A stretch of DNA of 64,000 nucleotides. It comes from Rhodanobacteraceae bacterium. Its GTDB lineage: Bacteria > Pseudomonadota > Gammaproteobacteria > Xanthomonadales > SZUA-5. Positions 54,812 to 63,514 of the stretch are shown piece after piece. Below the pieces are notes generated by a model, which saw nothing but the letters and a program-made list of their open reading frames with translations, did not search any database and was not told the DNA's origin. Positions within the stretch are counted from its first letter, which is position 1. Each line of letters opens with the position of its first letter. The stretch spans positions 186,001-250,000 of the forward strand of contig JADJPR010000020.1 of NCBI GenBank assembly GCA_016713135.1, given 5' to 3'. The translations under genes and the position numbers were made by a program.

Positions 54812-54987
54812 GTGTTGGTGTTGGTTGTTGGTGTTGGCGAAACCGTCACCCGGTAGCCGCAAGCCGCTCTGACCAACACCTGCAACCAACACCAACACCC
54901 CAGGTTGTTGGTGAGTTGTTGGCAAAGGCGATGGCCAGGAAGGCGCAAGCCGCTCTGACCAACACCAACAACCAACACCAACACCCG
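54812..54987. repeat. Phrase palindromes R7a and R7b in tandem
   Basis: Left arms GTGTTGGTGTTGGTTGTTGG (54812) and GGTTGTTGGTGAGTTGTTGG (54903) are each mirrored by ACCAACACC-type arms (to 54901 and 54987). The two copies share GCAAGCCGCTCTGACCAACA at 54859 and 54945, 86 bp apart, showing a duplication. They fill the gap between two convergent genes. Confidence 0.85.
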
Positions 54988-54992
54988 ATGGG

Positions 54993-55853
54993 TCAGTCGG
55001 CCAGGAACCCCGCCACCGCCCCCGCTACCGGCTCCGGGTTCTCCAGGTGCAGGTGGTGTCCGCCGGGCAGCCGCAGCACCTGCTGCGGACGCAGGGCTTC
55101 GAGGCGGTTTTCGGCGTCGCGGCCGCTGAGGTAGGGCGTGGCCGGATCGGCGAAGATGACTTGCGTCGGCGCTTTGATCGCACCCAGCAGCGCAAGGTAC
55201 TGCTCCTCGGTGCCGCGGATCGGGGTCGGCAGGGTCTGGCGTGGGTCGGAGCGCCACACGTAGCCGCCGGGTGCGGGCATCAACGCGCGCTCGACCAGCG
55301 CGTCGGCGGCGGCCTCGGTCAATCCGTTCGCCTGCATCCGCGCGCGTCGCGCATGGCTGCGATCGGGGTGTACCTTGAGCTGCTTGTCGTGCAGCGCCAG
55401 GCGCGCGTCGATCGCACGGCGCAGATCGCCCACCACGCTGGCGGCCGGCCGCGCCAGCGGTCCCAGGGCTTCGATCAGCGACAGCCTGCGGATGCGCTCG
55501 GGGAAACTCGCGGCCACCAGCGTGGCGATCGCCCCGCCCATCGAATGGCCGATCAAATCGAAGCGCGCGAGGCCCAGCGCCTGGGTCAGCGCCATGACGT
55601 CGCTGACGTAGTCGACGAAGTGGTACCAGGTGCCGGGTGGCCGGTGGCCACTGCGCCCATGGCCCGGCAGGTCCGGCACCCACAGCCGCCGCCCGGGCAG
55701 CAGGCGCGCCAGCGGTGCGAAACTGCCGGCGTTGTCGAGCCAGCCGTGCAGCAGCAGCGCCGGCGGCGCGTCGCACTCGCCCCAGGCGAGACCCGCCCAG
55801 GTCTGCGCACCCACGCTGAGCTGCCATTCCTCGGCATCCGCAAACAGGCTCAT
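54993..55853 (-). CDS. Alpha/beta hydrolase
   Basis: A 286-residue alpha/beta-hydrolase. The oxyanion loop 'LLLHGWLDNAGSF', the elbow 'LIGHSMGGAIA' with nucleophile Ser104, an acid near 'PTQVIFADPATPY' and the His in 'LPGGHHLHLENPE' form a full triad. Resembles epoxide hydrolase/esterase-type enzymes; substrate unknown. ATG 55853 overlaps the hemH stop (ATGA 55850-55853), so it is co-translated with hemH. Its TGA lies five bases beyond repeat R7. Confidence 0.88.
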   Translation of the reverse strand: MSLFADAEEWQLSVGAQTWAGLAWGECDAPPALLLHGWLDNAGSFAPLARLLPGRRLWVPDLPGHGRSGHRPPGTWYHFVDYVSDVMALTQALGLARFDLIGHSMGGAIATLVAASFPERIRRLSLIEALGPLARPAASVVGDLRRAIDARLALHDKQLKVHPDRSHARRARMQANGLTEAAADALVERALMPAPGGYVWRSDPRQTLPTPIRGTEEQYLALLGAIKAPTQVIFADPATPYLSGRDAENRLEALRPQQVLRLPGGHHLHLENPEPVAGAVAGFLAD

Positions 55854-56968
55854 CGCGGCGCGTCCCCGGTCCACGGCTGCGCTGCGCGGATCGCCGCGAC
55901 GCGCGCGAGGCGCGCCTCGCTGCCGGCGTCCGCCGGCGGCGTCCAGCCAGCGATGTGACGCTCCACCAGGCCGGCCAGCATCGCAGCATGCGCCGGACTC
56001 GCGTTCAGCGCGGGAATGTAGCTGAGGCGCTCGCCGCCCGCGTGCACGAAGGCCTCGGCGTTCTCGCCGGCGATCTCGTCGATGGTTTCCAGGCAGTCGA
56101 TCGAGAACCCGGGGCACAGCACATCGACGCGGCGCACACCCTCGCCTGCCCAGCGCAGCAGCAACTGGTCGGTGTACGGCTGCAGCCAGGGCTCGCGGCC
56201 GACGCGCGACTGGAAGCTGAGCTGCAAGGCGGTCTCGTCCAGCCCGAGCGCCTCACGCAACTGGCGCGCGGTGACCTGGCACTGGCAGTAGTAGGGATCG
56301 CCCGAGGTCAGGTAGCGCGCCGGGATGCCGTGGAAACTGAGCAGCAGGCGCTCGCCGCGGCCGTTCGCCGCCCAGTGCTGGCGTACGCTCTCCGCCAGCG
56401 CCTGCACATATCCGGGTTCACGATAGTAGTCGGCGATGAAACGCAGTTCCGGCAGCCAGCGCCAGCGCCGCAGGATGCCACTGACCGCATCGAACACCGA
56501 TGCCGTGGTGCTGCCCGAATACTGCGGATACAGTGGCAGCACCAGCAGGCGCCGGACCCCCTGGGTGCGCAGGTCTTCGAGCACCTCGCGCAGGTTCGGC
56601 GCACCGTAGCTCATCGCCAACACGACCCTGGGTGACGCCGGGCCCAGTCGTCGCGCCAACTCGTCGGCGACGGCATCGGTCAGCGCGCGGCTGCCGGTCA
56701 GCAGCGGCGATCCCGCGGGCGTCCACACCCGGGCGTAGGCACGCGCCGAGCGCGCCGGGCGGATCCGCAGGATCACGCCGTGCAGGATCAGCCACCACAG
56801 CCAGCGTGGCGTCTCCACCACGCGCGGGTCCCACAAGAACTCCGCGAGGTAACGCCGCAGCGCGGCGGCGGTCGGGGCGTCGGGCGTCCCGAGGTTGACC
56901 AGGACCACCGCCGTGCCGCCCGTCTGCCGGTGCGCGTCGCGCTCGTTGCTACCCAGATACATCGTCAT
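55850..56968 (-). CDS. hemH: Ferrochelatase
   Basis: A 372-residue enzyme inserting Fe2+ into protoporphyrin IX, the last step of heme synthesis. Landmarks are 'VLVNLGTPDAPTAAALRRYL', 'PLYPQYSGSTTASVFDAV', 'LLSFHGIPARYL' with the metal-binding His, and 'CPGFSIDCLETIDEIAGENA' with the catalytic Glu. ATG 56968 follows GGAAGGACG; the longer frame is unsupported. Leads the alpha/beta-hydrolase gene. Confidence 0.95.
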   Translation of the reverse strand: MTMYLGSNERDAHRQTGGTAVVLVNLGTPDAPTAAALRRYLAEFLWDPRVVETPRWLWWLILHGVILRIRPARSARAYARVWTPAGSPLLTGSRALTDAVADELARRLGPASPRVVLAMSYGAPNLREVLEDLRTQGVRRLLVLPLYPQYSGSTTASVFDAVSGILRRWRWLPELRFIADYYREPGYVQALAESVRQHWAANGRGERLLLSFHGIPARYLTSGDPYYCQCQVTARQLREALGLDETALQLSFQSRVGREPWLQPYTDQLLLRWAGEGVRRVDVLCPGFSIDCLETIDEIAGENAEAFVHAGGERLSYIPALNASPAHAAMLAGLVERHIAGWTPPADAGSEARLARVAAIRAAQPWTGDAPR

Positions 56969-57169
56969 CGTCCTTCCATCGATCGTGCCGCGCGACCGCG
57001 GCCACGCCGTCGCGCTTGATAGCACGCACAGGCCATGGCGGCAGGGGTCCCCAGCCCGAAAATCGTGACAGAAAGCGCGTCACGACAGCGTTTCCGGCCT
57101 TCTCGGCACGCCATATCGCTGTTAGACTCGACGGGGAAAGTGGCAGTGACGATTCACATAACCATAAGA

Positions 57170-58090
57170 ATGCCGATGAAACGCGCTTTGTTTGCGGGGG
57201 TGGTCGCTGCTGGCTTCACGGCTGGTGCGGCGGTGGCTGCCACTGGCTATGTCGTCAATTCTGACGACATCAGCGTGCGCGACTTCGACGCATTGCATCA
57301 GGTTGATCTTGCCAACGGCCAGGCGTCGATCGTCGGCACCGTCCGCGGCGGCGACGGCACCGCACCTTTCGCGGACATCGAAGGGCTGGCGATGAGCCCT
57401 GATGGCGTGCTGTACGGCATCGACGACGCGAGCAAGACGCTGTTGCGACTGGATACGGCAACGGGTCGCGCGGTGGCCGTGGACGGGCGTGAGGGCAACA
57501 CCGGCCTGGCGCGCACATCCAGTTTCGACTTCGGCCTGACCTTCGATTGCAGTGGCGCATTGTTTGCCAGTTCCGACAGCCGCCGCAGCCTGTATCGCAT
57601 CGACCTGACGACCGGCGCGGCGACCCTGGTGGGTAGCGAAGGCGCGCTCGGCGCGCAAGTCACGGGCCTGGCGGCGCGCTATGACGGCGTCTACGGCATC
57701 GGATCGTCCGGCGACGAGAACCTCTATCGTATCGACACGACCAGCGGCCGGGCGACTGTGGTCGGGCCGCTTGGCGCCAACCTGCAATTCACCGACGGCG
57801 GGCTGGATTTCGACGCCGCCGGCCAGTTGTGGGGGGTGGCCGACATGTCGGGCAACTCGGTCAATGCCGAGCCGAGCGTACTGTTCCGCATCGACCCCGT
57901 GACCGGCGCTGCCGCGCGCCTCGCCACCACCCTGAGCGGCGTGGAGAGTCTCGCGATTGCGCCGCCGATGTGCACCGCTCCCGAGGGCAATCCGTCGCCC
58001 CCGGCCATCCCGGCGCTTGGCGCAGATGGTCTGGCTCTGCTGGCGGCGCTGCTTTCGATGCTCGCGATGGTGGCGCTGCGCCAACGCTGA
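57170..58090 (+). CDS. Exported propeller-like protein with IPTL-type tail
   Basis: A 306-residue protein (a second ATG at 57176 is equally possible). Signal 'RALFAGVVAAGFTAGAAVAA', then repeated blades of the type 'LYGIDDASKTLLRLDTATGR' and 'LYRIDTTSGRATVVGPLG', as in NHL/YVTN or DUF4394-like beta-propellers. It closes with 'IPALGADGLALLAALLSMLA' and 'LRQR', an IPTL-CTERM-like sorting tail. Role unknown; likely a surface or periplasmic binding protein. Second protein with this tail in the window. Confidence 0.75.
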   Translation: MPMKRALFAGVVAAGFTAGAAVAATGYVVNSDDISVRDFDALHQVDLANGQASIVGTVRGGDGTAPFADIEGLAMSPDGVLYGIDDASKTLLRLDTATGRAVAVDGREGNTGLARTSSFDFGLTFDCSGALFASSDSRRSLYRIDLTTGAATLVGSEGALGAQVTGLAARYDGVYGIGSSGDENLYRIDTTSGRATVVGPLGANLQFTDGGLDFDAAGQLWGVADMSGNSVNAEPSVLFRIDPVTGAAARLATTLSGVESLAIAPPMCTAPEGNPSPPAIPALGADGLALLAALLSMLAMVALRQR

Positions 58091-58226
58091 GACTGCGCCG
58101 CCATTCATGGCGGCCTAAGTCCGATTTCGGCATGCTCCGGCTCACGCCGCGCCAGCGCGACCTGTTTCGCGCTCTCGTGCCCTTCCACGCGGACCCTTCG
58201 TCCCGTTTGCGCCAGGAGCAGCCACC

Positions 58227-58925
58227 ATGCGACACGCACTGACCCGACTGCCAGCACTCGCGCTGATCATGCTCGCCGCCTTGCTGCTGGCGAGTTCGCC
58301 CGCATTCGCGGGGCGCAAGGAACAGAAACGCGCCGAGGATGCCCTCGGTGTCCTGCGCACGGTGCAATCGACACCCGACAGCGAAATCCCCGAGTCGCTG
58401 CTGTCCAAGGCCTATGCGATTGCGGTGATCCCGGATGTGGTCAAGGTCGGCCTGGTGGTCGGCGGACGCCGCGGCAAGGGCTTGATCTCGGTGCGCCAGG
58501 CGGACGGCACCTGGTCTAACCCCGCCTACATCGCGGTCACCGGCGGCAGCTTCGGATTCCAGGCCGGCGTGCAGTCAGCCGACATCATCCTGGTGTTCCG
58601 CACCCCGCGCGGGGTCGACAACCTGGTCTCCGGCAAGTTCACCCTGGGCGCCGATGCCTCGGTCGCCGCGGGTCCGGTCGGGCGCCAGGCGGCAGCTGCA
58701 ACCGACGCCGAACTGAAAGCCGAGATCCTGGCCTATGCGCGCGCCCGCGGGCTGTTCGCCGGCATCGCACTGGACGGCTCGGTGCTCTCGCTGGACTATG
58801 ATGCGATCGAACGCGTCTACGGCGCCGGCGTGTCGCCGCGCGCGCTGTTCGAAGGACGCGTGCGCGGCGCGCCGGGCTTCATCGTCGATTTCCGCGACCA
58901 ACTGGAAGAACAGACCTCGCGCTGA
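58227..58925 (+). CDS. SYLF (Ysc84) domain lipid-binding protein
   Basis: A 232-residue protein with a Sec signal ('LALIMLAALLLASSPAFA') and a SYLF domain: 'LLSKAYAIAVIPDVVKVGLV', 'GGRRGKGLISVRQADGTWSN', 'GVDNLVSGKFTLGADASVAA'. The domain binds acidic lipids in eukaryotes; the bacterial role in the periplasm is not settled. ATG 58227 with upstream GGAGCAGCCACC. Complete. Confidence 0.85.
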   Translation: MRHALTRLPALALIMLAALLLASSPAFAGRKEQKRAEDALGVLRTVQSTPDSEIPESLLSKAYAIAVIPDVVKVGLVVGGRRGKGLISVRQADGTWSNPAYIAVTGGSFGFQAGVQSADIILVFRTPRGVDNLVSGKFTLGADASVAAGPVGRQAAAATDAELKAEILAYARARGLFAGIALDGSVLSLDYDAIERVYGAGVSPRALFEGRVRGAPGFIVDFRDQLEEQTSR

Positions 58926-58990
58926 GGCTCGTCAACCCGGTTTCACGCGCGGGCGTTATGCTCGCCGCCTCGATTCACCTGGAGTAGTCC

Positions 58991-59212
58991 ATGGGTACCT
59001 GGAGCATCGGCCATTGGGTCGTCGTACTGGTCGTCGTGCTGCTGCTGTTCGGCACCAAGCGCCTGCGCAACATCGGCAGCGACCTCGGCGCCGCGCTGAA
59101 GGGCTTCAAGCAAGGCCTCAACGAGGCGAATGAGCCAGCCAAGCTGGAGGCCGACCCGAAGCCTGCCGCGACCGCCGCGGAAGCCGAGAAAGAACCCGCG
59201 CAGAAGTCCTGA
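58991..59212 (+). CDS. tatA: Twin-arginine translocase subunit TatA
   Basis: A 73-residue protein with an amino helix ('[17 protein letters not shown]'), the hinge '[20 protein letters not shown]' forming the amphipathic helix, and an Ala/Glu-rich tail. It forms the pore for folded proteins with twin-arginine signals. First gene of tatABC. Ribosome site GGAG near 58980. Confidence 0.94.
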   Translation: MGTWSIGHWVVVLVVVLLLFGTKRLRNIGSDLGAALKGFKQGLNEANEPAKLEADPKPAATAAEAEKEPAQKS

Positions 59213-59221
59213 CCGGCCGCC

Positions 59222-59524
59222 GTGTTCGACGTCGGTTTCTCCGAACTGGTGCTGATCGCCGTGGTGGCGTTGCTGGTGCTCGGCCCCGAGCGCCTGCCGG
59301 GTGCCGCGCGCACCGTGGGCGCGCTGCTGCGCAAGGCGCGCCAGAGCTTCGAATCGGTCAAGGCCGAGGTCGAGCGCGAAGTGCGCGACGAGGAACTCAA
59401 GCGCGTGCTGAAGAGCATGCCGCAGCCGTCGGAAACCCTGCGCAGCCTGAGCGAGCCGCTGGAACGCCAGGCCGGCGAGATCACCCAGGCGATCAAGTCG
59501 GTGGACGATGGCACCAGCCGCTGA
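59222..59524 (+). CDS. tatB: Twin-arginine translocase subunit TatB
   Basis: A 100-residue TatB starting at GTG 59222 with 'FDVGFSELVLIAVVALLVLG' and 'PERLPGAARTVGALLRKARQ', the Pro-Glu hinge and amphipathic helix that distinguish TatB. The tail is charged and overlaps tatC by 17 bases. It receives substrates with TatC. Confidence 0.94.
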   Translation: MFDVGFSELVLIAVVALLVLGPERLPGAARTVGALLRKARQSFESVKAEVEREVRDEELKRVLKSMPQPSETLRSLSEPLERQAGEITQAIKSVDDGTSR

Positions 59525-60260
59525 CCAGGATGACGGCGCGCAGGGCTTCCTGTCGCACCTCGTGGAACTGCGCACGCGGCTGCTCTATGCGGTTGCTGGC
59601 TGGCTGCTGCTGTCGCTGGCGCTGATCCCGTTCGGCAACCGGCTGTACACGCTGCTGGCCACGCCATTCCGCGCCGCGCTGCCGGAAGGCGCGCAGATGA
59701 TCGCGATCGATCCCGCCTCGCCCTTCTTCACCCCGCTGAAGCTGAGCTTCTTTGTCGCGCTGATCATCGCGGTGCCCTACATCCTGTACCAGCTGTGGGC
59801 TTTCGTCGCGCCCGGCCTGTACAAGCACGAGCAGCGCCTCGCGGTGCCCCTGCTGATCTCGAGTACGCTGCTTTTCTATGCCGGTTGCGCCTTTGCCTTC
59901 TACCTGGTGCTGCCCACCGTGTTCGCCTTCATGCAGGCCGTGGCGCCCGATGGCGTGGCGGTGATGACCGACATCAGCCGCTACCTCGACTTCGTGCTGG
60001 TGATCTTCCTCGCCTTCGGCGTGACCTTCGAGGTGCCCGTGGCCACCGTGATCCTGGTGGCGCTCGGCTGGGTCAGCGTGGAGCAGCTCAGGGCCTCACG
60101 CTCGTACGTGATCGTCGCCGCCTTCATCATCGCCGCGGTGCTGACCCCACCGGACATCGTCAGCCAGCTGATGCTGGCCATCCCGATGTGCATCCTGTTC
60201 GAGATCGGCATCGTCGCAGCGCGGCTGGTGGTCAGGCGGCGGCCAGTCGAAGCGGCCTGA
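59508..60260 (+). CDS. tatC: Twin-arginine translocase subunit TatC
   Basis: A 250-residue six-helix membrane protein that binds the twin-arginine signal. 'FLSHLVELRTRLLYAVAGWL' with the conserved Glu, 'PYILYQLWAFVAPGLYKHEQ' and 'FLAFGVTFEVPVATVILVAL' are family marks. Its start lies in the end of tatB. Stop at 60258; the nested repeat R8 starts 19 bases further. Confidence 0.95.
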   Translation: MAPAADQDDGAQGFLSHLVELRTRLLYAVAGWLLLSLALIPFGNRLYTLLATPFRAALPEGAQMIAIDPASPFFTPLKLSFFVALIIAVPYILYQLWAFVAPGLYKHEQRLAVPLLISSTLLFYAGCAFAFYLVLPTVFAFMQAVAPDGVAVMTDISRYLDFVLVIFLAFGVTFEVPVATVILVALGWVSVEQLRASRSYVIVAAFIIAAVLTPPDIVSQLMLAIPMCILFEIGIVAARLVVRRRPVEAA

Positions 60261-60278
60261 TCGACGGCTTGCGCTGAC

Positions 60279-60584
60279 GGGTTGTTGGTTGTTGCGTTGC
60301 TCGCATCCCGGCAGACCTGAGGGAGTCCCGGTCGCCCTGCCGGTGCGCATATTCACGCATCAAACTGTCGCATACCCTTGCCCGCTCTTTTGTCCGCAAA
60401 GGACGCAAAGGACACAAAGAAGGCAAGAGCGTACTGGGTTGCGCAGCATCCCCATGCCCCCGCATATCCGGCAAACGATTTGGCTCTACTTTGCGTCCTT
60501 TGCGTCCTTTGCGGATAAATGTCTTCTTTCCACTGGCTGTCGGTCGCCGGTTCCTGCTGCCAACAACCAACAACCAACAACCGG
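60279..60584. repeat. Nested phrase palindromes R8 outer and inner
   Basis: Outer arms: GGGTTGTTGGTTGTTG (60279) and CCAACAACCAACAACCAACA (60560), phrase GGTTGTT (7 bp). Inner arms: GCAAAGGAC twice and ACAAAGAAG (60396-60422), mirrored by GTCCTTTGC twice (60495-60512), phrase 9 bp. One palindrome is enclosed in the other, which suggests sequential insertion. The whole 371-bp gap between tatC and the next gene holds no other feature. Confidence 0.88.
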
Positions 60585-60631
60585 CCTCACGTCGCCAACG
60601 AGCGACAGCTAGTCCCCGTGGCGATCCAACC

Positions 60632-61336
60632 TCACCCGGCCGGCGGTGGCGGCGGCACATCCGCCGGATGGTTGGGCACCAGTTCCACGTCGCCGTAGAT
60701 CTCCGCATAGGCCTCGTAGGCGGCGCCCAGCAGCACCGGCACCAGCACCAGCAGGCCGAGCAGCGCAGGCAGGATCGCGAGCACCAAGAGCACGATGCAG
60801 GCGATCCAGAACACAATCACGGCCGGCAGGTTGGTGAGCACGCCCTGCAGGCTCTGGTGCAGCGCCGCGGGCGCTTCCTGGTTGCGGAACAGCACCAGCG
60901 GCACGGCGAAATAGATCAGCGCTATCACCGTCACCAAGACCAGCGCGCCGAGGGTGCCGCCGACGAAGCCGTCGGGCAGTATCGCGCACAGGATCGAGCC
61001 GAGCAGCGGCACCAGGGCAATGATTGCCAGGTGCACCATGCGATCCTGGTCGTTGACTATGCTCCACAGGTCGTCGAACTGCATCGCGCGGCCGGTGGCG
61101 TGTCCGCGCAGGCTGCGCAGCATCCCGGCATAGAAGAAAGTGCCGGCAATCGGCACAAGAATGGTCCCAAGCCACGGGATCCATGCCAGCACGATGCAGA
61201 TCAGCAGCGACACGAACACCATGCCGATCAGCAGGCTGCCGCCACCCTTGAACGCCGCCCATCCACCCTGCAGCCAGTTGATGCCGGCGCCTGCGTCCAC
61301 GGTCCTGATCATCTTCGCGTCCTCGTCGAAACCCAT
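60632..61336 (-). CDS. BPSS1780-like membrane protein
   Basis: A 234-residue inner-membrane protein with five or six helices, resembling the BPSS1780 family ('GAGINWLQGGWAAFKGGGSL', 'LDDL'-like 'MQFDDLWSIVNDQDRM', 'ALHQSLQGVLTNLPAVIVFW'). It ends in a Pro-rich tail. The start could be ATG 61336 or 61312. Function unknown. Divergent from the gene at 61436. Confidence 0.7.
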   Translation of the reverse strand: MGFDEDAKMIRTVDAGAGINWLQGGWAAFKGGGSLLIGMVFVSLLICIVLAWIPWLGTILVPIAGTFFYAGMLRSLRGHATGRAMQFDDLWSIVNDQDRMVHLAIIALVPLLGSILCAILPDGFVGGTLGALVLVTVIALIYFAVPLVLFRNQEAPAALHQSLQGVLTNLPAVIVFWIACIVLLVLAILPALLGLLVLVPVLLGAAYEAYAEIYGDVELVPNHPADVPPPPPAG

Positions 61337-61435
61337 GGGCGCCAGCATACCGCCGCTGCCGCGTACGTGAAGCGCACGCGCAGTCATTGAGGTTTACCAT
61401 TCGCCTGCCGAGCCGGCATCCCGCAGGAGTAGCGC

Positions 61436-62104
61436 ATGAGCGACCAGCAACTACCGCCGCCCGACCCACAGCAGCGTCCGGACTACCAGCGTGCCGCCCA
61501 GGATGCGGTGCAGACGGCAAGAGCCGCCGCGAAAGATGCCATCGCCACATTCATGAAGTTGATCTACAACCCGGTCGGCGCCTTGTCCGACGCCTACGGT
61601 GCCCTCAGGCCCGCGCAAGCCATCGGTGTCGGCGTGGTATTCGCCGTGGTCGCCGTGATCTGTCTGCTGATCAGTGGCGGCGGTGTGCTTTCGATGGTCG
61701 GTGGCGGCGCCCTGTCGCTGGGCTTCAAGGGCTTCCTGATCGGCCTTGGAGCCACACTCGGGGCAGCCGCAGGAATCGGTGCCGGCAGCTGGTTGTCGCG
61801 AATGGCGTTTCGCGGCGAAGGCAATCTCGCCTTCGACATCTTCATCGGCGGCGCCACATTGTTGCCTCTGGGCCTCGGCACACTGGCGAGCTATCTGCTC
61901 GGCGTGATCGGCATAGGCGGCGTCATCGGCCAGTTGCCCAACCTGGTAGGCCTCAGCCTGACGGTGCTTGTGGTGTTTACCGGGCTCGCCCGGGTATCCG
62001 GGATCAAGGAAGGACTCGCGAGCTACCTGGTCGCCGGTGTGCTCGCGGCCGGGATATTGGCAGCTTACTTCATCACGCGCATCCTGGCGGGCGTGCTGTA
62101 CTGA
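61436..62104 (+). CDS. Hypothetical polytopic membrane protein
   Basis: A 222-residue protein with a Pro/Gln-rich cytoplasmic amino end, then five hydrophobic segments rich in Gly and Ala ('AIGVGVVFAVVAVICLLISG', 'FIGGATLLPLGLGTLASYLL'). Composition and layout recall Yip1-like bacterial proteins, but no motif fixes this. ATG 61436 follows AGGAGTAGC, a good ribosome site. Confidence 0.65.
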   Translation: MSDQQLPPPDPQQRPDYQRAAQDAVQTARAAAKDAIATFMKLIYNPVGALSDAYGALRPAQAIGVGVVFAVVAVICLLISGGGVLSMVGGGALSLGFKGFLIGLGATLGAAAGIGAGSWLSRMAFRGEGNLAFDIFIGGATLLPLGLGTLASYLLGVIGIGGVIGQLPNLVGLSLTVLVVFTGLARVSGIKEGLASYLVAGVLAAGILAAYFITRILAGVLY

Positions 62105-62178
62105 GGGCGTCCCGGCCGCCGCTGCATGTGCGCTTGTTCGCGCATCGAACCGGAGGGCACGGCTGAGCCTCTGGGGAA

Positions 62179-63387
62179 TCAGGCGAGCCAGCGGCGCAGT
62201 TGCTCGTGCACCTCGACACGGTCAAGCACATCCCAGTGGTTGGCCTCATGGATCAGCAATTGCTGCTCCATTGCGAAAGCCAGCGTGCGTTCGGGCTGAC
62301 GATGGTGCCCGAGCGCGCTGGCCACCGGCACCAGGCCGTCGCCGGCTGGGCGCGGGGCACCGGGCGGGCTTTTCGACGCGGCCACGGCGTAGCAGCGGAT
62401 GCCCTCGGGCAGCGTGTGCGCGGCGCGGCGGTCGGAGTGATCGAAGCGATCGTGCCCATCCCAGTCTGCATCGATGAGGTTGCCGTGGCGCAAATCGGTG
62501 ATGCCGGCTGAGCGCAGCGCGCCGATGCTGCCGATCGGTGCACTGTAGGGCGACAGGCTGATCGCCCGCTGCACATGAGTGCCGATGCGCTCAGCCGGGG
62601 CGCCGTGATGCGGCGTGCCCAGGAAGACCAGCGCTCCCAACCGCTCGCACCAGCGATGCCCCGCCGCCCGCCCGTAGTGCACGGCGGAACGCGCCACCAG
62701 GCCGCCCATGCTGTGGCCGAGCAGTACCAGTTGCTCGATGGCAACCGGCCACGCAGCCAGCAGCGCCTCCAGTTGCTGCGCCAGTTCGCGCCCGTTCTGC
62801 GAGATGTGCCGGCCGCTGTTGTACTGCAGTCGCAGCGCGGTGTAGCCAAGCTCCGCTTCGAGCATGGCGCCGTGGTCGTGGCCGTTGCGTCGCCACTGGT
62901 GATCGTTCATGCACAGGCCGTGGACCAGCACCAGCGGTCGCGGACCGGCCTGCGGCAGCGCGGCGGCGAGCGCGCCCGGCTCGAGCGTCAGCGGATGTCC
63001 TTCGCGGCGCAGGCGCATCGGTATCGCCAGCGGGTTTCGCGTACGGTCGAGGTAGTCGCCGAGCACGCCGTTCAGGGCCGCCAGCGCGGCGTCCTCGCGT
63101 GGATCGCCCGCTAGCGCGTGCGCATCGCCAGCCAGTTGCCCGAGCGAGAGCTCCACGCCGCGCCGCAACATCCCGTTGATGCCACGGATGCTGCCGTAGA
63201 CCAGCCGGGTGATGCCGCCGGTGCGCTCACGGCCGCGGCCCAGGGGCAGCGCGCGCGCCGCAATGGTCGCGTGCATCGCCTCGACGATCCCGGTGGTGGC
63301 GTGCACCGCGTCGAAAGCGAGCAGGCTGCCGCCGTGCAAGGCGCGGCGGATGCGGTGGAGCGGCTTGCGGTCGGGAGGATTCGTCAT
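62179..63387 (-). CDS. Alpha/beta hydrolase, PGAP1/lipase-like
   Basis: A 402-residue protein with an amino helical extension (about 1-140) and a hydrolase domain. 'PLVLVHGLCMNDHQWRRNGH' is the oxyanion loop, 'LVLLGHSMGGLVARSAVHYG' the nucleophile elbow (Ser near 223), 'FLGTPHHGAPAERIGTHV' a lipase-type lid region, and 'IHEANHWDVL' carries the probable catalytic His. Length and 'GTPHHG' fit PGAP1-type lipases or esterases. Substrate unknown. No signal peptide. Confidence 0.82.
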   Translation of the reverse strand: MTNPPDRKPLHRIRRALHGGSLLAFDAVHATTGIVEAMHATIAARALPLGRGRERTGGITRLVYGSIRGINGMLRRGVELSLGQLAGDAHALAGDPREDAALAALNGVLGDYLDRTRNPLAIPMRLRREGHPLTLEPGALAAALPQAGPRPLVLVHGLCMNDHQWRRNGHDHGAMLEAELGYTALRLQYNSGRHISQNGRELAQQLEALLAAWPVAIEQLVLLGHSMGGLVARSAVHYGRAAGHRWCERLGALVFLGTPHHGAPAERIGTHVQRAISLSPYSAPIGSIGALRSAGITDLRHGNLIDADWDGHDRFDHSDRRAAHTLPEGIRCYAVAASKSPPGAPRPAGDGLVPVASALGHHRQPERTLAFAMEQQLLIHEANHWDVLDRVEVHEQLRRWLA

Positions 63388-63514
63388 CGACGCGGACCCG
63401 GCTCAGGAGCGATGTCCCGAGCGTGGGCCCTAACTGCGGTAGCGGTCAAACCACGCGGCGATCGATTGCGCCTTGGCTGTGCGTGGGAGTCCGGGCGCCA
63501 GGGCGCAGGGACGG

